A stretch of DNA of 64,000 nt, taken from positions 13,260,409-13,324,408 of the forward strand of contig OY987250.1 of assembly GCA_963920765.1 (NCBI GenBank), read 5' to 3'. Under the pieces are notes generated by a model. The model was not told the DNA's origin. It saw nothing but the letters and a program-made list of their open reading frames with translations, and searched no databases. Of the stretch, positions 36,183 through 46,850 are shown piece by piece (within the stretch, counting starts at the first letter, position 1; the number at the start of each line of letters is the position of its first letter). This DNA is from Ulota crispa. Lineage: Eukaryota > Streptophyta > Bryopsida > Orthotrichales > Orthotrichaceae. A program made the translations under genes and the position numbers.

Positions 36183-37114
36183 TTAACCCCTAAAGAACCA
36201 TTGCCCCTTTGGGGGACATGTTGGACTTTGGGTATGTACCTATGGCTAATCTACTTTGTTTGATTTTTTGAAATTTTTGTTGAACATGGGGAATTCAAAG
36301 ATCTACGTGGGCATCTAATTTCTTTTTCATTCCAACATTTGATGAAAATGTTATGCATGAATTTATGAAAATCTAGGGAGGACCACCCATCTGGGCAGCC
36401 CAAAAACTTCTTTAAAAACTAAATGTTTTTAAAATAAAAATTTGAAATTGGTTCTTTAGATTTGTTTAATACATGGGAAGCTTTTAATCATTCAATTTCA
36501 ATCAATGACATGAAAGTTATGAGGAGTTTTTGTTTGTGGGAAGTTATGGATTCTCTTCTCTAAAAAAAACTATGAAGTCCTTTATTTTATTCAATTATCA
36601 ATATTTTGGAAAATAACTTAAACAAAAAGAAGTAGATTTTTTATCACAACATTATAACCGTTGCAATTTGCATTTCTCATTTGAATAATTAAATTCTTAA
36701 CAATTTAGTGCTTTGACTTATTCTCTACTTCTTTTTACTTAGTGCTTTTTACCATGAGTTGTATAGTTCCAATTGATTTGAAAATTCTCCCAGACATTCC
36801 TAACTTTATCTCTTGCATGGACAAAATAAAGTTCAACTGGTAGAGCAATTATTTTGTTACAAAAATGGTCGAAGGCTTTTGAATTTTTTGGGTAGCATGG
36901 AATTTTTTTTTTGCACTTTAGAAGTAAATATCTCACTCCTCTCCATGTGAAATGAGCTGATCTTTTCCCACAAGTACTTCTTTTGGTCTGGAGCAAGATC
37001 CTACAGTTGGAAATCCCAAAAACAAAACATAAAATCCTTTTTTACCAAGCCTCTTAGAAGTGGCAATTTTTACTGATTTTCACAAAAAAAAGGGCTTGAT
37101 CCTTTAGGGGTTAA
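36183..37114. mobile_element. TTAA-bounded element, family B copy 3 (chain member 1)
   Basis: TTAACCCCTAAAGAACCATT at the left and TGATCCTTTAGGGGTTAA at the right. 932 bp, collinear with 15501-16434. It shares its right TTAA with the next element. Confidence 0.85.
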
Positions 37115-37701
37115 CCTACTAAGGTTTGATCGACCAGTTTTTGGTTGATTTTTACTGTATTTTGTTGGTAGGGAGAGCATGTCAAGGAATTTGAGGATGT
37201 GGCAAAAGAATTGGGTGTAGGCAATTAGGAACCCCATAGCTTGGAACAAAAATCAAATTTACCCGAGCTACCACATGGTCAAGTCATTGGAAAAACTCAA
37301 GAAGTATTGGCTGTTAGAATACAGAAATGAATTTAGAAAGATGGTCATAATCGATAACAATCGAGTACTTGTACGCGTTTCCAAGAATGAGGGTTTCCCT
37401 AAACCCATCATCATCACCCTAAAGAATTGCCATGTGATCCATTAAGCAACAAGAAAGAACAATCCATGAAGAAATACAATCCACACCGTAGAGACCGCCG
37501 TATTTGTACAAAAAAATCACATACAAGCACATTTACACCTACTTGCAAACAAAATAAAATATAAAAAATGATGCATTCCCATAAACCATGCATGACATTG
37601 CCAACCGTACGGTTGGATCTTTTGTACGCATTGGTATTCTTTGTTAGTATGAGATTTTCCAAAACACTAAAAAAGGCCTTGCCCACCCCCACAGACCTTA
37701 A
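37111..37701. mobile_element. TTAA-bounded element, family C (chain member 2)
   Basis: Starts TTAACCTACTAAGGTTTGAT. It carries GAGAGCATGTCAAGGAATTT, which recurs in the following element. Its right end is poorly conserved, so the outer boundary is inferred from the next TTAACCC. Confidence 0.55.
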
Positions 37702-38111
37702 CCCACCGAGGAACGGTCAACTAGTTCCTGGGCAATTTTGACTCCTTTCAACTTGTAGAGAGAGCATGTCAAGGAATTTGATGATATGGCAAAGGAGATG
37801 TGTCTAGGGAATTGAAAAGTGAAGAGTTTAGGATAACAACTAGGCCAATCTGAGGTGGCATTTGGCTAGAGGGTTGAAAAAACTAAAAAGAGTATCAGCT
37901 GAAAATACACCAATAAATGCAAAAAGATGACCATAACAACTAAAGAGTGAGCATAATTCATGATGCATAACACTAAACCCTGCAAGATACTTTCATCTGT
38001 ACAGTCGGATATGTGATAGACATCTGTATTCAATAACCCTGAAATTTCCCCCAAGTGGCAATACAAAGGATTGATCATCCCCGGTATCGACCATGGTCGT
38101 TAAAGGGTTAA
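37698..38111. mobile_element. TTAA-bounded element, family C (chain member 3)
   Basis: Starts TTAACCCACCGAGGAACGGT and ends ACCATGGTCGTTAAAGGGTTAA. It shares GAGAGCATGTCAAGGAATTT with the preceding element and its right terminus with 12275-12508. 414 bp. Confidence 0.65.
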
Positions 38112-38442
38112 TGGGTTAATGTTCAATTACAATCTCCTCTTGTGTCCTAAGAGTAAAGCAATGTCTCTAAATCAATCTGATTTCAAAATCCCCAAATTCA
38201 ATCTCTAGATGGTAAAATTTTGAAATCTCAAAAAATTGAAACGTGAACAAATAGAGCTTTTTCACCCTTGCCCCATATCACAAAATAGGGAGCACAACAC
38301 TTGCAAGACCAATATCTTGTTCACTCACACGAGCGGGTAAATTTTAGACATTTACTATTGACAAGCTAAATTTGGAAAGTTTGAATTTGGATTTGGATAT
38401 AGAGACCTTCATTTAGAACCGCAAAGGAGATTACAACTTAAT

Positions 38443-38754
38443 CATTAGGAAAAATATGGGGCCCTAATAAGGCCTTGAGTTTTGGGGGGGTCCCTAGCCA
38501 TGGGAACCTGGTTCCCAACAAAATCACGCGCAAGCTGATGTAGCATCATTGATGCCACATCAGCTTTTTCAAAATTTTTAATTAGAAAAAAATCAAAAAA
38601 GCTTCTAATTTTTTTCTAAGATTTTTTTTTTGAACTTTTTGAATTAATTTTTTTTGGCCATGAGTAGGGGCTGGTTCCCACATTGGGAACCAAAAAAAAT
38701 GAGGGCTAGAATTGTTTATAAAAGCCTTCTTCAAGCCCCATATTTTTCCTAATG
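38443..38754. mobile_element. MITE with 20-bp perfect terminal inverted repeat
   Basis: CATTAGGAAAAATATGGGGC at the left and its exact complement at the right, enclosing 312 bp with a second inner inverted pair around GGTTCCCA/TGGGAACC. The target duplication is unclear. Confidence 0.7.
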
Positions 38755-38967
38755 AATGCCTAGTGCAAAAACTTAGTTTTTTTACAAACAAGGGTGAAAG
38801 TAATATTTGTCCCCTAGCAAAGCTTTTTCAGTAGGAGTTGTTCAATTATAACTCCTTTGTGGTTCTAAACAAAATCAAGGTCTCTAAATTCAAATTTGAA
38901 CTTGAACTTTCCAAATACAACTTATTGATGATGAATATTTAACATTTACCCCATGTGCATATATCAA

Positions 38968-39402
38968 GGGAATTGCTAAATCCACCACAATTTTTGCTAA
39001 ATTCACCACAACGCGTCATATTTAAGAGTTCCTTAAAGAAAAGAAGGATAAATTTCATATTTATTGGATGACCATTTAATGATGATGGCAAAAATACCTC
39101 ACTATTCCCTTTTGTTTTTCTTTTCTTTATCCACTCTTCCCTTCTTCTTACTTTTCCTTATCCACTCTTCCCTCCTTCTTTCTTTTTCTTTGATCACTCA
39201 TGACTTTATTCTTTCCTATACTTGAGTTAATTTATTTTCAATAACTCAAGGTATATATAATTCTAGAATAAATATATTTACCATAATCATCAAATGATCA
39301 TCCAATAAAATATGAAAATTGCCCTTTCCTTCTTTATGAAACTCCTAAACATGATGTTGTGCAATAGATTTAGCAAAAAGTGTCGTGAATTTAGCAATTT
39401 CC
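38968..39402. mobile_element. Mutator-type or hAT-type MITE with 8-bp target duplication
   Basis: Inverted arms of about 110 bp start GGGAATTGCTAAATCCACCA and end with the near complement. It is flanked by exact TATATCAA at 38960-38967 and 39403-39410. Long arms favour a Mutator-like origin, though an 8-bp duplication also fits hAT. Confidence 0.82.
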
Positions 39403-39604
39403 TATATCAAACCCCGGGTGTGCATATACAAATTCCCCACAATTAATGTGACATTGGATTTCACTAGAATAAATGCCCCTCCAAAGTATCTTCCAACCTA
39501 AGATGTCATCAAACTATCATCTGTAGAATTGGATGAAGTTTTAACTTCTGTTCATCCTCTAAATTTCTGTTTTAAAAGTCGTTGTCTTCTCCATGTGCGG
39601 TGTA

Positions 39605-39839
39605 TAGTAGAACTCCTCTAAACCGATATCCTTTAGATTGATATCCTCTATAATCTAATACATAACACAAATCTCAATGTTAGATCATACGTTAGGCATA
39701 AATCAAAACAATTAATTCAATTATAGTAATACTACTTAATGCTATCCCAACAGTAGCCTCAATGTACCTAACTAATAACTTACTTAAACTAATCTAGTTC
39801 TTGAGGTCCCAACCATATCAGTTTAGAGGAGTTCTACTG
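39605..39839. mobile_element. pogo/Emigrant-like MITE
   Basis: The ends, read inward, are TAGTAGAACTCCTCTAAACC and CAGTAGAACTCCTCTAAACT. The CAGTA...CCTCTA terminus resembles pogo-type (Emigrant/Lemi) plant elements. The TA target duplication is not preserved cleanly. 235 bp. Confidence 0.65.
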
Positions 39840-40769
39840 CATGCTTAATTTGAAAGATTGCCGCGTCCCGCATCTGCAGACTGCAGCTGCACCGTTTAGG
39901 GCTGAGGTCCTCTTACGGCCTGGCCCAATTTTGTATTTATGCGGAACTCTTGCTGCGGTTCCTCTTCTTCAGCTTGGTTATTGTTTGTCTGTACTGTATT
40001 ATTTGCAACGTCGTCCAGCGCAAGCACATTGTTCTCCTGTCTCACCGCAGCAACGTCGAACATCGCGTATTTCAACCCTTCCGCACGTCCTCTTGTAGTG
40101 CCTCTTTCCACTTGACACCTACTCCCTCTGTTGTATGTCAGCGTGTGAAGTGGAGCCGGAGACACATCAGGTACAGGAATGAACATTTACGGACAAGGTA
40201 GGTCGAGACCTCTTTCCAGGCCCTCTTTGTCAGATTTTCAGCTCTTCTTGCAATTGAAACTAATAACCGATGCGTTATACTCAGAAATTAGCAAAAACAG
40301 CAGCCCGTGCCGGGCGGCTTGCCGGCGAGGCAGGGGAAAGATGAGAACAATGAAGTGAGAGAAGCGCGGTTTTGCGGAAGCAAAGTAAAGCAAAGGCCGC
40401 AGGAACACGAACTCGCAAGCGGAGCGGAGCGAGTGTTCAAATTTGGACGCGGGCATGCCGGACATTTCTTCCTTCAGGTCGCCTCTCGCACTCCCGGATC
40501 ATCACATGCGAGCTCATATTCACCGCATCCATTCAAAACGAGAAAACCTCGCCTTCTGCCTTGGCCAATTGTTTCTAGTTTCAAACCTCGCTCTGCAACG
40601 CACTCTGCACTTGGCAACGCGAGATCTGCGTCATTTAGTTTTCAAGCTCGCTTGCAACTCTCACTGGCAGCTCCGACTAGTTGAATGCGAAGAGAGTTCT
40701 GTGCAGTTGGAGAAGCAATGTGTTTTCCCCTCTTTAACTGTCCTTGATTTCAACTAATGTTACACTGTA
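39840..40769. other. GC-richer stretch upstream of the GCP3 relic, no gene assigned
   Basis: Less AT-rich than the flanking spacer, with open frames of 60-125 codons on both strands. None resembles a family I know, and no consistent splice model emerges. It may be the former promoter/5' region of GCP3. Confidence 0.35.
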
Positions 40770-41330
40770 CTTAGGGTTTAGATCTTTGCATCGCTTCTTC
40801 GGAGCTTAGTGATTGTAGCCTGTTCGCGCATTTCGAGTTCTGGATGTGGCGGACTAGGCTGCTCTGCGTGCGATCAGTTTAGGTCTTGGCATTGGTGTGG
40901 AGGATGAGAAGAGTACTGCGGTATATGGCGTCTGAGACAATCAATACAATTTGCGCTCGCTTACCTTGATTTGACTACTGTTGGAGTCAACTAGGTTTAG
41001 GTTTTCTAAGTGCTTTGATAGGACGCTGGTGAATGTTAGCTGTTCGTGTGCTTAGGGCCTTGAGTAATAGTGTGTGGCGGAAGTGTTACTTTTTGTCAAT
41101 GGGAGAAAGTGTAGGTTATGGCATTGGTGTGAGATAGTAATAAGCAACGGAATTCTTTTCTTTCTCTCTCGTTGATTTCACTACTATTGTGTTCACCTAG
41201 GGTTTAGTTCTTTAAACGTTTAGTGGAGGCATTTAGAGCGGCGAGTGATTGTATATGGCGGAAGAGTTTGGTGTTGTCAATGGGAGAGAGAGTCGAGGTC
41301 ATGGCATTGGTGTAATTTAGTGAAGGGAGA
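40770..41330. repeat. Three diverged tandem copies of a 180-230 bp unit upstream of the GCP3 relic
   Basis: Anchor GGCATTGGTGT recurs at about 40889, 41121 and 41303, with matching upstream blocks (TAGGTTTAG-like, then GTGTGGCGG/GTATATGGCGG, then GTCAATGGGAGA). The last copy ends next to the inferred GCP3 start. Confidence 0.7.
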
Positions 41331-41897
41331 GGCTATGGAAGGAGACGCGGTCTCAGATTTAGTGTGGCAGCTTGCGGTGCGGATATTTCCGAGTGGGAGC
41401 CGAGGTGTAGAAAATGGCGGGGAGCACCAGAAACGACAGGGGGATGCGACTCTGCACCGGGCGCACTAGTACGCGATGCGGATCATTGGGAGTCGGATTG
41501 CGCCGTCTCTTGCGAACGATGAATCTGCAATGGCGGAAGCGATCAAGAGACAACTAGTGCAAGAGAACAGGTCCGCGGACGCCCTTAGCTTTGCCGACTT
41601 GCACAGAAGGTTATCATCGTGTAGCGGCCCTGGTTCTATTGAAAACCGGTGGGCATTGTTATATCTCCTTCGCGCCATTGCTGAAGACCAACGAAGAGAA
41701 CGAGCGGAAACTAGAGGCACTGCAATTCCGTACACGTCCACCCTCTCAGGTAGAACTCTCTTCATATTTAAGCCCTTTCTTTTCTTTTCTTTGCTCTCTT
41801 CCTTTTTTTTATAGTTTTGACTTCAATTACAAAAATCTCATGCGCTGCACTCGGTTCGTCATTCCATTGGTCACACGCTTTTACCTTTTTTGCGCAC

Positions 41898-42215
41898 TTA
41901 CAGCGTCTCTTGCAACCCTCCAAATGTTCAGGCCCCGCTCAAATCCGGATGAAAAGCAAATTTCTAGCGGTGTCAGCCTACCTTCCCCTTTCAAATGTGG
42001 CTTATTTGAAGGGTCTCTCCAAACCCTCTACAAGCTTTGTTTTCTTGTGGTCACAGCTTACTATATTGCTTTTGAAAGTTCCTTGACTTGTGAATGGTTG
42101 GCACTATACTTAGCGGATTGCACTGTTGGGGATACAAGTGGCTATTCCCTCTAAAACGTGATAGAGAGGAATTGAAGGGACCTGGACATTTGGAGGGTTG
42201 CAGGAGATGCTCTTA
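41898..42215. mobile_element. Tourist/Harbinger-like MITE in the first intron of the GCP3 relic
   Basis: TTA-flanked. The left end CAGCGTCTCTTGCAACCCTC and inverted right end GAGCATCTCCTGCAACCCTC belong to the same terminal family as the chain in SLP1 intron 7. 318 bp. Confidence 0.75.
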
Positions 42216-43120
42216 CCACACACTCTAACCTGACATCAACTGTGCGGACTGTGCGGAATGATTGCAAGATATATTTGTTTGTATAGTATAAAATTTGATT
42301 CTTTTTTTTCTGACTCTTTCCATTCAATCATGGATTGCAGAATTCCATGAAACTATCATGTGTGACGAACTTTTATCTTCTAGAAAAGTGAGAATAACTA
42401 CGTGCTGCGGTGTGTTTATTATATCTCATGTTTACTATATCTAGTTGCCTTAGCAATATGGTTAGTTGGACTTGGAAGCGAGAGCTCAAACGTGTTGTAT
42501 TTCAGGTGCAGCGGCTCACGGAGGCCTTCCAGCATTTCCATCCAATACAACGCATCCTAAGCTTCCGAACTATGCAAAGGAGTCTGATGTATCGCCTGGC
42601 AGATCCTGCTCCTCTAGGAATGGTAACACCCCTCAAACTTGGTCACAATCTTCACGCGCACAATCACCAAGTTCTCCCGGTGGAGTGCTCGTTGTGACCA
42701 AAGATGATGGAAACGCGAAGGCCTCTGCAATGCGAGAGTTTTTAGAGATCATTCAATCAGAATCAGATGTCTCGGAGATGGCCATAATCCGGGACGTCTT
42801 GTATGCGTGCCAGGGCATTGATGGCCGCTATGTGAAGTTCAACAAAGATGCCGATGGATACATGATTGATGAATCCATCAAGGTGCCGAAATCTACAAGA
42901 ACTCTAGTACGCCGGCTTTGCGAAGTAGGATGGTTGTACTTGCGGTTTAGTACCTTAAATTTGCAAAATGTATGACTTGCAGAAGAAAAAGTTATAGCAC
43001 GCATTAACTTATGCCTGATATGGTTACGAAGAAGTTGTTACATCACCCTCCTAGTTTCAGATCTCTTGTACAACTACCTTGGTGTCTTAACCCCTAGAAG
43101 ATGTCGCTGTATTGTATATA

Positions 43121-43437
43121 GGGAAAACTTCATGGATACCCCTGAAGTTTGCAATGATTTCATAGATACCCCTGCTTTTTCAGAAATTTCACAAATACCC
43201 CTGGACCAAAAAATTTCAAGCGTTTTTTTTTTTTTTGTGCATGCCATTTCCTTTCTCCCTTTGTGCGCACACTACTTTTTTGTTTTGCGTGCGCACAAAG
43301 GAAGAAGGGAAGTGGCGTGCACAACAAAAAAAAACGCTTGAATATTTTTGGTCCAAGGGTATTTGTGAAATTTCTGAAAAAGCAGGGGGTATTTATGAAA
43401 TTATTGCAAATTTCAGTTGTATCCATGAAATTTTCCC
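43121..43437. mobile_element. Mutator-type MITE, family MULE-1 copy 3 (in the GCP3 relic)
   Basis: Ends GGGAAAACTTCATGGATACC and the complement of GGGAAAATTTCATGGATAC. An exact 9-bp duplication TTGTATATA flanks it at 43112-43120 and 43438-43446. It sits in the gap where central GCP3 exons are missing, next to an orphan TTAACCCCTAGAAG end at 43087. Confidence 0.92.
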
Positions 43438-44519
43438 TTGTATATACTCTCTCGTGTTGTATATGGATGGGGTATTTGGGTAGCACATGAATTGCATGGG
43501 AGTTGTAAATTTAAGCCAAGTTACAAACATACTACCGGTTAAGTAGGATTTTTTGGGGAATTTTTGACATTTGTCACAAAGCTATTTCTTCAATTACTAT
43601 ATGATCATCGTATGAATACAGACAACACTTTTGGTAGGCAATATCCTTTAGGATGGGGCTCTTGATTGTTCTGTCATTTCTTGTTGTATTGCTGTTCTTA
43701 CCAAGCCATTATGATTCAGGATATCGTGTAATTTTGTGTCTTTGTTTGTGACTGCCGTAGGTGGGTACTTAAAGGTGAGATTGATGACTACTATGGAGAG
43801 TTTTTTGTTTCGGCCCGGGCAGTGAATGCAGAAGGACTTCGGCGGAGGGCTATCAACTCCAGACTATTATGCTTCCATCTTTTATTCCTGAACCCCTAGC
43901 TCAACGTATTTTGAGGACAGGAAAATCCATCAACTTTCTTCAAGTTTGTTGTTCCGACCAAGGATGGGCGCAAGCTGCCTTCGAAGCAGTCGCTGCCGCT
44001 GGAGCTTCTGCTAGCGGCGGTATTCTTGGCTACGGTGAAATTGAGGTGCTGGAGGCTCTTGTTGCCGAAGCAGCTGGCCGTATTGACAAACACCTCATTC
44101 AAATCATGTACAAAGGGTATGGTTATGTATAAATTGTCTGTTTCTTGGTCCATTATTGTCCAAGTTAAATAATGAAGGTCCACTTTTGGAAGATGAATGT
44201 CGATTATAGTAACTTTCAAGCATATTATGTAGCTCAAAAACATAGCGTAAGTTTTCATGTTTTTTATTGACACAATTTGCTATCTTCCGCAAACCTTCGT
44301 AGTTGCCTCATTTCAACTCCTATTGAAATGAAGCATGGTGTTTGGGCACTTACAGGTGAAGGGAGTACGAAGATTCTGTTTTAGTGTGTTCCTTTAGATT
44401 TAATCTCTTGTCTGGTTTGTATCTACCTTTGTCTATATGCATGTTGAAATTCCGCTTCTCTCGTAGAGGGTCTTGTTTTCCTCCCCTTCTGTACCTTTTT
44501 TTAATTAACTTTGGCTAGG

Positions 44520-44858
44520 AAGGTAGCAACACCCATAACCATCACTGTACCCATGACCACCACCTCTAAAATCTTGGAAAATCTGTAGAAGTGAATAGAT
44601 GTAATTACAAGGTTGTACAACATGTGAACATGAAACTGTAGTGTTGGTATTAGGTGCAATTGCAGTCGGCTCTTTAAAAATTCACAACTTATTCTCACAG
44701 TATCCAAGTAATATATTCGAAAGTGCAAACTCATCATTTTTCTCTTGCTAATAGGATCCTATAATTTGCTAGATGTTTATTAATAATCATCATGTATGTT
44801 TATTAATAATCATCATGTTCAAAACCCTTAATTTGACGGTTATGCGTGCTGCTACCTT
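44520..44858. mobile_element. GGTAGCAACACC-type MITE, copy 3 (inverted, GCP3 relic intron)
   Basis: The left end reads AAGGTAGCAACACCCATAAC and the right end GCGTGCTGCTACCTT. It is collinear in reverse with 20809-21103. A short internal duplication (TGTTTATTAATAATCATCAT repeated) lengthens it to 339 bp. It ends 39 bp before the last exon. Confidence 0.8.
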
Positions 44859-45674
44859 ATGAGAAGTACCTCGCTGAAAAACTCTTGGCTTTATCAGGTA
44901 TCGATTTCCGAAACACTGTTTGGCAATAAAGAGTTACCTCCTTTTGGGGCAAGGTGATTTCATACAATGTTTGATGGATCTGGTGGGACCAGAGCTTGCG
45001 CAACCAGCCAATACCTTAAGCTCTTTCAAGCTGTCTGGGACTTTGGAGAGTGCAGTACGAGCGTCCAATGCCCAGTACGATGACGGAGATGTACTCGACC
45101 GATTGAGAGTACGCATGATGCCGCACAGCGACGGCGACAGAGGATGGGATGTCTTTTCTCTGGAATACAACGCTCGAGAGCCACTGACGACACTCTTCAC
45201 GGAAGAAGTGATGGGCAAGTACCTGAAAGTTTTTAATTTTCTCTGGAGGCTGAAGCGTGTGGAGCATGCGCTCTGTGCAACCTGGTAGACTATGAAGCCC
45301 AACTGCATGATTGCTCGCTTGTGGTCCAACAACAAAGAAGGTGGGGGGCAGTCTCAGCTCACCGCAGTGCTCAAGCGGTGTCAGACCTTGCGCAATGAAA
45401 TGAACCATTTTGTGACCAACCTTCAGTATTACATCATGTTTGAGGTGCTGGGGTACTCTTGGTCCAACTTTCTGGAAGAGATGGAAGAGGCTCATGATCT
45501 AGACGAATTGATCGCTGCCCACGACAAGTACTTGGGCTCCATTCTGGAGAAGGCTCTATTGGGTGAGCGCTCTCAGTTGCTTTGCAAGACGCTCTTCAGC
45601 CTCTTCGACCTCATTCTGCGGTTCAGAGGCCTAGCAGACAGGCTATACGAGAATGCCCGTGAAGTTCAAACCAG

Positions 45675-46224
45675 GTACTCTTCTCTAATCACCTACTCAT
45701 TTGGACCTCAGCAGGATATCATTACTTGTTTTAATTGTATTTAGAGGGTGCACATAACATGATAAGGTCGACACTTGGCCTTACGAGATCAAATCAAATT
45801 GTGCAACCTACACCGTTCCATGGGTTGCAACCACTAGTTACGTGGCACATGTGCGGTTCCTTCAACATGGAACCACATCGCTCCAAGGCAGGATGAGCAT
45901 AGTTCTTCTTTTAGCTAGTCAAAAAATTTTATGTTAGCAAATGGAAGAGGATTACAATGAATCAAAGAATGGGGTACCTGAATACTTCATGCAAGTTTTC
46001 TTGGTGGATGATCTCAAACCAGCACTTAATACAGGTGGTAAGAATTTTTCTATCAAGAAGTATCCATTATTTAAGTCATCAGAGCCTATGATGATTATGT
46101 ATGTACCCTTAGCTTTCTTCGTTATAATGTGAGCATACGATAACTAGTGATATTTTTTTGATACTTGATAGGGGAGAGACATCATTGAGGTCGAAAGGAA
46201 AGAGTGACACAATGTTCACCCGTG
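45675..46224. other. Sequence after the last recognised GCP3 exon
   Basis: A plausible donor (CCAG|GTACTC) follows the last exon, but no downstream GCP3 C-terminal exon was found. A short frame at 45941-46132 is open but unrecognised. Confidence 0.4.
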
Positions 46225-46850
46225 ATTTGTGTATTGTCTGTGCTGCCATGTAGGTGTTGCCATACTGGTATTGTTGAGACCATGCGCGGTGAGTTTCAAT
46301 GATCTTTTTCTTGATTCTCTTGTCAAGATTTCTGTAGTTGCTTGTTAGCCAATAATCACGTAGTGTTCTTTTTATATGGTGGTCTCATGTGGATTCAAGA
46401 GAGTGCGTATTGGGGGGCAGAAATCTTAGTCAAACGGTTGGCAAGACGGCCTTTCTGTTCCCAAGTGTGTAATCTCTTGTTCCCAAATCGATTGGGTGTA
46501 TTTTTTGGATCGTGGAGAACTGGGGTTTGTTTATTGTCTGTAGGTGTTGTCATGTAGGTATTGCCATGCAGGTAATGCTGAGACCTTGCGTGGTGAGTGT
46601 GGCTGTCATTTTTCTTGATTCTCTTGTCAAGATTTCCGTGGCTGCTTGTATGTTGGTAATCACATAATGTTTTTCTCTTATGGTGGTCCCATGGGAATTC
46701 AAGAGAGTGCATACTCAGGGCACAAGTCCCAGTTGAACGGTTGGCGAGACAGCCTTTTTGCCCCCGAGTTTGTAGTCTCTTGTTCCCAATCAATTGGGTA
46801 CATTTTTTTGGATCATGGAGAACCAGCGGTTTGTATATTGTTTTCAAGTT
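46225..46850. repeat. Direct duplication of a 300-bp unit
   Basis: Two copies offset by about 302 bp share CTTGATTCTCTTGTCAAGAT, ATTCAAGAGAGTGC and TGGATC(A/G)TGGAGAAC. A 150-codon minus-strand ORF crosses both copies and reads as a repeat itself, so it is not called a gene. Confidence 0.75.

Larger units (their letters stand above)
41335..45674 (+). pseudogene. GCP3: Gamma-tubulin complex component 3 (GCP3/Spc98) relic, intron-containing
   Basis: GCP3 is a microtubule-nucleating gamma-tubulin complex subunit. Recognisable exons are 41335-41749, 42506-42935, 43761-44116 and 44898-45674, with correct GT-AG borders. Landmarks are FADLHRRLSS and NRWALLYLL in exon 1, VLYACQGIDGRYVKF in exon 2, LAQRILRTGKSINFL in exon 3, and HCLAIKSYLLLGQGDF, VFSLEYNARE and EMNHFVTNLQYY in the last. 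Lesions: TAG at 41467 before YAMRI; a 1-nt loss near 43840 shifting the frame before the LPSFIPEPLAQR segment; TAG at 45286 where homologues have Lys before TMKPNC. About 130 central residues expected between CEVGWL and WVLKGE are absent, and no C-terminal exon follows. Retained introns argue for a duplicated, not retrocopied, pseudogene. Confidence 0.85.

Noticed and set aside
3649..38111. CCCTAAA in the element ends as interstitial telomere repeats
   Set aside because: The heptamer occurs once per element end inside TTAACCCCTAAA and is never tandem, so it is part of a terminal inverted repeat.
41591..42154. 187-codon plus-strand ORF
   Set aside because: It is out of frame with GCP3 exon 1 and continues into an intron containing a Tourist-like MITE.
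44934..45495. Minus-strand ORFs of 133 and 159 codons
   Set aside because: They are antisense to the last GCP3 exon, whose plus-strand sequence matches the family over its whole length.
46395..46847. 150-codon minus-strand ORF
   Set aside because: It spans both copies of a 300-bp duplication and shows no coding features beyond that repeat.
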